A stretch of 64,000 nucleotides of DNA from Parabacteroides goldsteinii DSM 19448 = WAL 12034 (GTDB lineage Bacteria; Bacteroidota; Bacteroidia; Bacteroidales; Tannerellaceae), in NCBI RefSeq assembly GCF_000969835.1, contig NZ_KQ033912.1:1935920-1999919 (forward strand). Reading direction: 5' to 3'. The notes under the pieces were generated by a model. The model did not search any database, was not told the origin of the DNA, and was given only the letters and a program-made list of their open reading frames with translations. Shown here piece by piece: positions 62,467 through 64,000 of this stretch. The position numbers and the translations under genes were made by a program. Numbering within the stretch: position 1 is the stretch's first letter; every line of letters starts with the position of its first letter.

Positions 62467-64000
62467 TTAATTCTCTACCTTCACATCGCGCTTCTCGTCG
62501 AAGCCGCCGTCAAACTGATTATCCTTGATTTCTGAATGAATCACACGCTGGAAGAAGAAACGGTGTTTGTTCCAGTGGAAAGCCGGATATTGATTATTCT
62601 GTTTGATTGTGTTGTTACGGAAAATCAGGCCGTCTACCGATTTAGCATACAGGATCGGGGCATCGAATGTTTCAAACTCGTTATTCTCAATGACTATATT
62701 ACTATGGAAATACTTTTTCTGGTCTTTCAGGTCGGGTATTTCCGGATAGATGGAAATAACGGCATTTGTGAACTGGAACATATTCGTCAATGAATTGATG
62801 AATTTATTGTTACGAATCTCCACATCATGGCAGGCACCGGTCTCAAACCAACCATTACAGTCACCACAGAGCAGAATGGCCGTACCGGATGTATGGTCGA
62901 ATACATTCTTTTCAACAATTGTCTTCTTCGGCGTGCTGAACAGGGAACCACGGGCACGGTTATTACGGATTACGTTGTCTGCAAAATAAACTTCAGGAGT
63001 CCACTCCAAATTCTCGACACCGAATGTTCCTTTCTCACTGATAGCCGGATCGACCGGTTTCTCAAAAACAATCTCAAACACTTTAGCTCCGTGGGCACTT
63101 GGCTTATCCAACGCTTTGATGGCGGAAACCTTATTCGGGTCGCCGATTATCTCCATTGTTTTTGAGTCGATAAACTGTACGGCATTCCCAGGGAATCCCC
63201 ATTCAAAGCCATAACTTTGCGGATGCATATATTCACCTACCAGCGTTTTATCATCTACACGTTTCTGGATTTTCAGATAAGTTCCGTGTACATTGATGGC
63301 GTCGTCCATCATACCTTCGTACAAGCCGCCTACAGAAACGATTTTTCCTTTACAACCGGAGAAATGAGTGGCATCTGCCTGCGTCGTGAAGTAACGGGGA
63401 TCGTTATCACCACGAAGACATACGGAGAATTTATCCAGTGTGATATTCTCACTCATCTGCGCCAGTAATCCCATACCTTCTGCATAATGAACCCGGATAT
63501 TTTCAAGTGTTGTATTCGTATCATAAGAAACAAAGATACCCGGTGTCGGACGTCCCCAGCCGCGCATGGCAACAACTGTCCCCGGAATCAGTTTCTTGTT
63601 ATTCCATTTAGTTGATTTAAGCACGCGGGGAGAAACTTCCGATACGCCTTTAGAACCTACAGCAATATCGCTGGTTGTATAAACGAGGCGTTTGGTATCT
63701 CCTTCAAAAGCGATGCCCCAGACCGGAGCATGCTCCCAACCTTCACCTTTGGCATAAAATACACTGTCACGGATTTCATATTCCACCCAGGGAGCCACCT
63801 CATAGGTAATGGCACCGGCAACCGTATCGTTCTCCAATATCTTTACCTGGCTGATATGCGGATTCTCAAAGTCGATACTAAAATTCTTCAAGGTACAGTT
63901 TTCCGAATTAATCAATGAAACAGGTAACATACGGCCATGAAAAATCAATTCCGAACCTTGTGCATCGAAAATGACATTCCTCATATTCTCAAAAGGCAGT
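62467..64000 (-). CDS. GH110 alpha-1,3-galactosidase, partial (N-terminus beyond the window)
   Basis: At least 510 residues, open through the right edge of the window (…LPFENMRNVIFDAQGSEL), so the first about 80-100 residues including any signal peptide are missing. The sequence is a right-handed parallel beta-helix with many NxxI/F rungs (FADNVIRNNRARGSLFSTP, NSNIVIENNEFETFDAP-type turns). GLYEGMMDDAINVHGTYLKI and PQSYGFEWGFPGNAVQFIDS match GH110 enzymes, which remove alpha-1,3-linked galactose, including that of blood group B antigens and linear alpha-galactosides. It would act on host or dietary glycans in the periplasm or at the surface. Confidence 0.9.
   Translation of the reverse strand, partial: LPFENMRNVIFDAQGSELIFHGRMLPVSLINSENCTLKNFSIDFENPHISQVKILENDTVAGAITYEVAPWVEYEIRDSVFYAKGEGWEHAPVWGIAFEGDTKRLVYTTSDIAVGSKGVSEVSPRVLKSTKWNNKKLIPGTVVAMRGWGRPTPGIFVSYDTNTTLENIRVHYAEGMGLLAQMSENITLDKFSVCLRGDNDPRYFTTQADATHFSGCKGKIVSVGGLYEGMMDDAINVHGTYLKIQKRVDDKTLVGEYMHPQSYGFEWGFPGNAVQFIDSKTMEIIGDPNKVSAIKALDKPSAHGAKVFEIVFEKPVDPAISEKGTFGVENLEWTPEVYFADNVIRNNRARGSLFSTPKKTIVEKNVFDHTSGTAILLCGDCNGWFETGACHDVEIRNNKFINSLTNMFQFTNAVISIYPEIPDLKDQKKYFHSNIVIENNEFETFDAPILYAKSVDGLIFRNNTIKQNNQYPAFHWNKHRFFFQRVIHSEIKDNQFDGGFDEKRDVKVEN

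Overview
The window looks like chromosomal DNA of a gut Bacteroidales bacterium, most likely Parabacteroides or a close relative; the genus is a low-confidence guess. The clues are SusC/SusD proteins with an STN-type TonB receptor and FecR/ECF-sigma control, lipoproteins with Bacteroidetes-type lipoboxes, ATP-type PEP carboxykinase, two-subunit 2-oxoacid:ferredoxin oxidoreductase, viroplasmin-fused RNase HI, DUF4254 and GH110 proteins, and repeated promoters of the Bacteroides form (TTTG, 19-21 bp, TAnnTTTG) with few Shine-Dalgarno sequences. I see no tRNA, rRNA, CRISPR array, transposase or integrase.

Layout. 1-8425 (minus strand) is a surface polysaccharide locus. It starts with nucleotide-sugar enzymes (WbpE-like aminotransferase, WbpB-like oxidoreductase, UDP-glucuronate decarboxylase, UDP-glucose dehydrogenase) and passes through an ORF6N-domain protein and a repeat-rich 540-bp gap. 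It then enters a very AT-rich segment with a Wzx-type flippase and glycosyltransferases that runs off the left edge. 8.6-15.2 kb is core genome: metG, a YifB/ComM-type ATPase, a thioredoxin-fold lipoprotein and pckA. 15.5-26.4 kb is a SusC/SusD-type uptake locus: FecR anti-sigma, SusC with STN domain, SusD, a DUF1735 plus F5/8C lipoprotein, a Tat-exported Gfo/Idh/MocA oxidoreductase and a DUF1080 protein. Its probable ECF sigma gene lies at the opposite end, facing the operon. 26.4-32.0 kb holds korAB, ald, aroK and rnhA.

32.0-44.4 kb is an LPS/glycolipid region on both strands. It contains a nucleotide-sugar dehydrogenase, an overlapping GT2/NodB deacetylase/GT-C trio that resembles the logic of ArnC-ArnD-ArnT, further transferases (DUF5672, GT32, GT2, GT9), an FkbM methyltransferase, a WaaP-like kinase and a DUF4254 pair. 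A nearly 800-bp spacer in this region carries a relic of the start of the GT9 gene. 44.5-48.3 kb holds pdxB, an MFS transporter, a GT1 transferase and a small membrane protein. 48.5-52.5 kb is a DUF4925 lipoprotein with a TonB-dependent receptor. 52.6-58.4 kb is mostly housekeeping (purN, acpP-fabF-rnc, a phosphofructokinase and a GH3-type adenylating enzyme). 58.4-64 kb carries a PAP2 phosphatase, an NlpE-like lipoprotein, an orphan soluble PAS histidine kinase and the C-terminal part of a GH110 alpha-galactosidase that runs off the right edge.

How it fits together. Much of the window builds, decorates or exploits glycans at the cell surface. The nucleotide-sugar enzymes at 3.8-8.4 kb and 32.9 kb could feed both the capsule locus and the LPS region. 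Several convergent gene pairs share long hairpins that probably end transcription from both sides. The most interesting items for follow-up are the ArnC/D/T-like trio, the uptake locus whose only catalytic candidates are an oxidoreductase and a DUF1080 protein, and the GT9 relic beside the long spacer.
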